Below, one piece after another: positions 63,200 through 64,000 of a DNA stretch of 64,000 nucleotides (position 1 is its first letter; the number at the start of each line of letters is the position of its first letter). The notes under the pieces are model-generated. The model saw nothing but the letters and a program-made list of their open reading frames with translations. It did not search any database and was not told the DNA's origin. This DNA comes from Juglans regia (lineage: Eukaryota; Streptophyta; Magnoliopsida; Fagales; Juglandaceae), in the NCBI RefSeq assembly GCF_001411555.2, contig NC_049909.1, positions 14,256,686-14,320,685 on the forward strand, given 5' to 3'. The position numbers and the translations under genes are program-made.

Positions 63200-64000
63200 G
63201 GAACTTAGTGATCTAAATAGATGTATTATTGATCATTTAGTTAGTTAACTTAGTTGCAAATATCAATTTTTTTCATCTGCATTTAAAAAAATAGAATTTG
63301 AGGAATGATGGTATTATTTTTAGTTCACTTAACTATTAATTGTATAGAATAATATAATTCCATTTCACAATAATAACCCATTCTTTTTGGAATAGGAATT
63401 CCTATGCCACAAAAACCAAACATGATTTCAGTTTTTATTCAAAAAGGAAAAGAATCTTTGGGACGGAAACCCAAAAGAGGAGAAAGGATCAAGAGAAGCA
63501 TTTTTTAGACGTTTCTTGGGAAGTAAGAATAGAGAATAAGGTAAAAAGAAAGAAAGCATGTAGAATATAGATAGTTTCTCCTCTCATCTTCTAAAAGGGT
63601 ATTGTTGTCCCTTGGAACTGAATAAAAGAACTAAATTAAAAGTACACCACAAAAGTCTAAACATAGCTTTATTGTTTGAGTAAAGAGAAATATTTTAGTT
63701 ATAAAAAAATATAACAGAAGTAAACTCACAAATTTATGCAATTTTATATAATAAGTTAGATTTACTTAAAAATAAAGATAGTTTTATAATTTAACGTACT
63801 ATATAAAGTCACCTAAATTATTGAATTTATATTTGTAAAATATTTTTGTAGATGCAGCACTTCCCCTCAAGTAAAAAGTAGAAGTACCTCTATAAAGCCA
63901 TACCACCTAAGATAAACAAAGAAATTGTCATTTTTTATTTATTTATTTATTTATTTATTTTTGCTAACTAATTAGAGTATTAGTATTAGTTTCATTAAAA
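63200..64000. repeat. Noncoding direct repeat, copy C (cut by window end)
   Basis: Starts 'gaacttagtgatctaaatag', equal to about 40263 in copy A, and matches A to the window end ('gtagaagtacctctataaag', then a TTTA microsatellite at 63937-63961). It lacks the MITE of A, like B. It begins exactly at the outer end of the gypsy LTR, so the gypsy element probably inserted into this copy. Confidence 0.85.

Noticed and set aside
39432..64000. Repeats A and B as LTRs of one large element
   Set aside because: They do not begin TG or end CA, have no adjacent primer site or purine tract, and enclose a host pseudogene with its own nested elements.

Overview
The window is nuclear DNA of a woody eudicot. 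It has long introns with GT/GC-AG borders, a plant RNase J with a C-terminal GT-1/trihelix domain, plant LINE, copia, chromovirus, hAT and CACTA elements, and an AT-rich MITE family of the kind I associate with Fagales (walnut, hickory, oak). The family-level placement is a weak inference. There is no bacterial-type operon. Most of the sequence is transposon-derived.

Layout. 1-8110: the 3' part of an apparently intact RNase J gene (RNJ, + strand, 13 visible exons, 5' end outside the window); its introns hold LINE fragments, a full-length SINE with a 17-bp target duplication and a perfect hairpin. 8120-10600: MITEs and a 958-bp hAT-type element with 8-bp target duplications that has captured the upstream region and first exon of a UDP-arabinopyranose mutase/RGP gene (Pack-type element). 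10600-20000: an array of CACTA-like DNA with seven copies of one exon and several copies of others from a gene resembling plant C45/AAT-domain acyltransferases, all on the minus strand. 20036-26800: a minus-strand LINE split by a 4,615-bp hAT element (8-bp duplication, degraded transposase).

27190-35673: a proteasome beta-5 (PBE) pseudogene whose second visible intron is filled with a copia relic and a LINE. 35674-38400: AT-rich intergenic DNA with MITEs. 38522-38944: an intact intronless calmodulin-like (CML) gene with a TATA box. 39432-41240: first copy (A) of a noncoding repeat that returns at 57699-59440 (B) and from 63200 to the window end (C).

41600-57175: a uridine kinase-like (UKL) pseudogene with 13 recognisable exon remnants. 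It is interrupted inside one exon by a very young chromovirus-type Ty3/gypsy element (LTRs differ at one of 545 positions by eye) and inside an intron by an older copia element (about 14 of 214) with non-canonical TA..TA LTR ends. 59441-63199: the 5' half of a degraded minus-strand gypsy element that carries its own inserted element.

Only two host genes look functional: RNJ (organellar RNA processing, by family) and CML (calcium sensing). The other host-gene matches (RGP/UAM, C45-like, PBE, UKL) are captured, amplified or decayed. Coordinates of splice sites, target duplications and LTRs were read directly from the sequence. Family names come from remembered protein families and were not database-checked.
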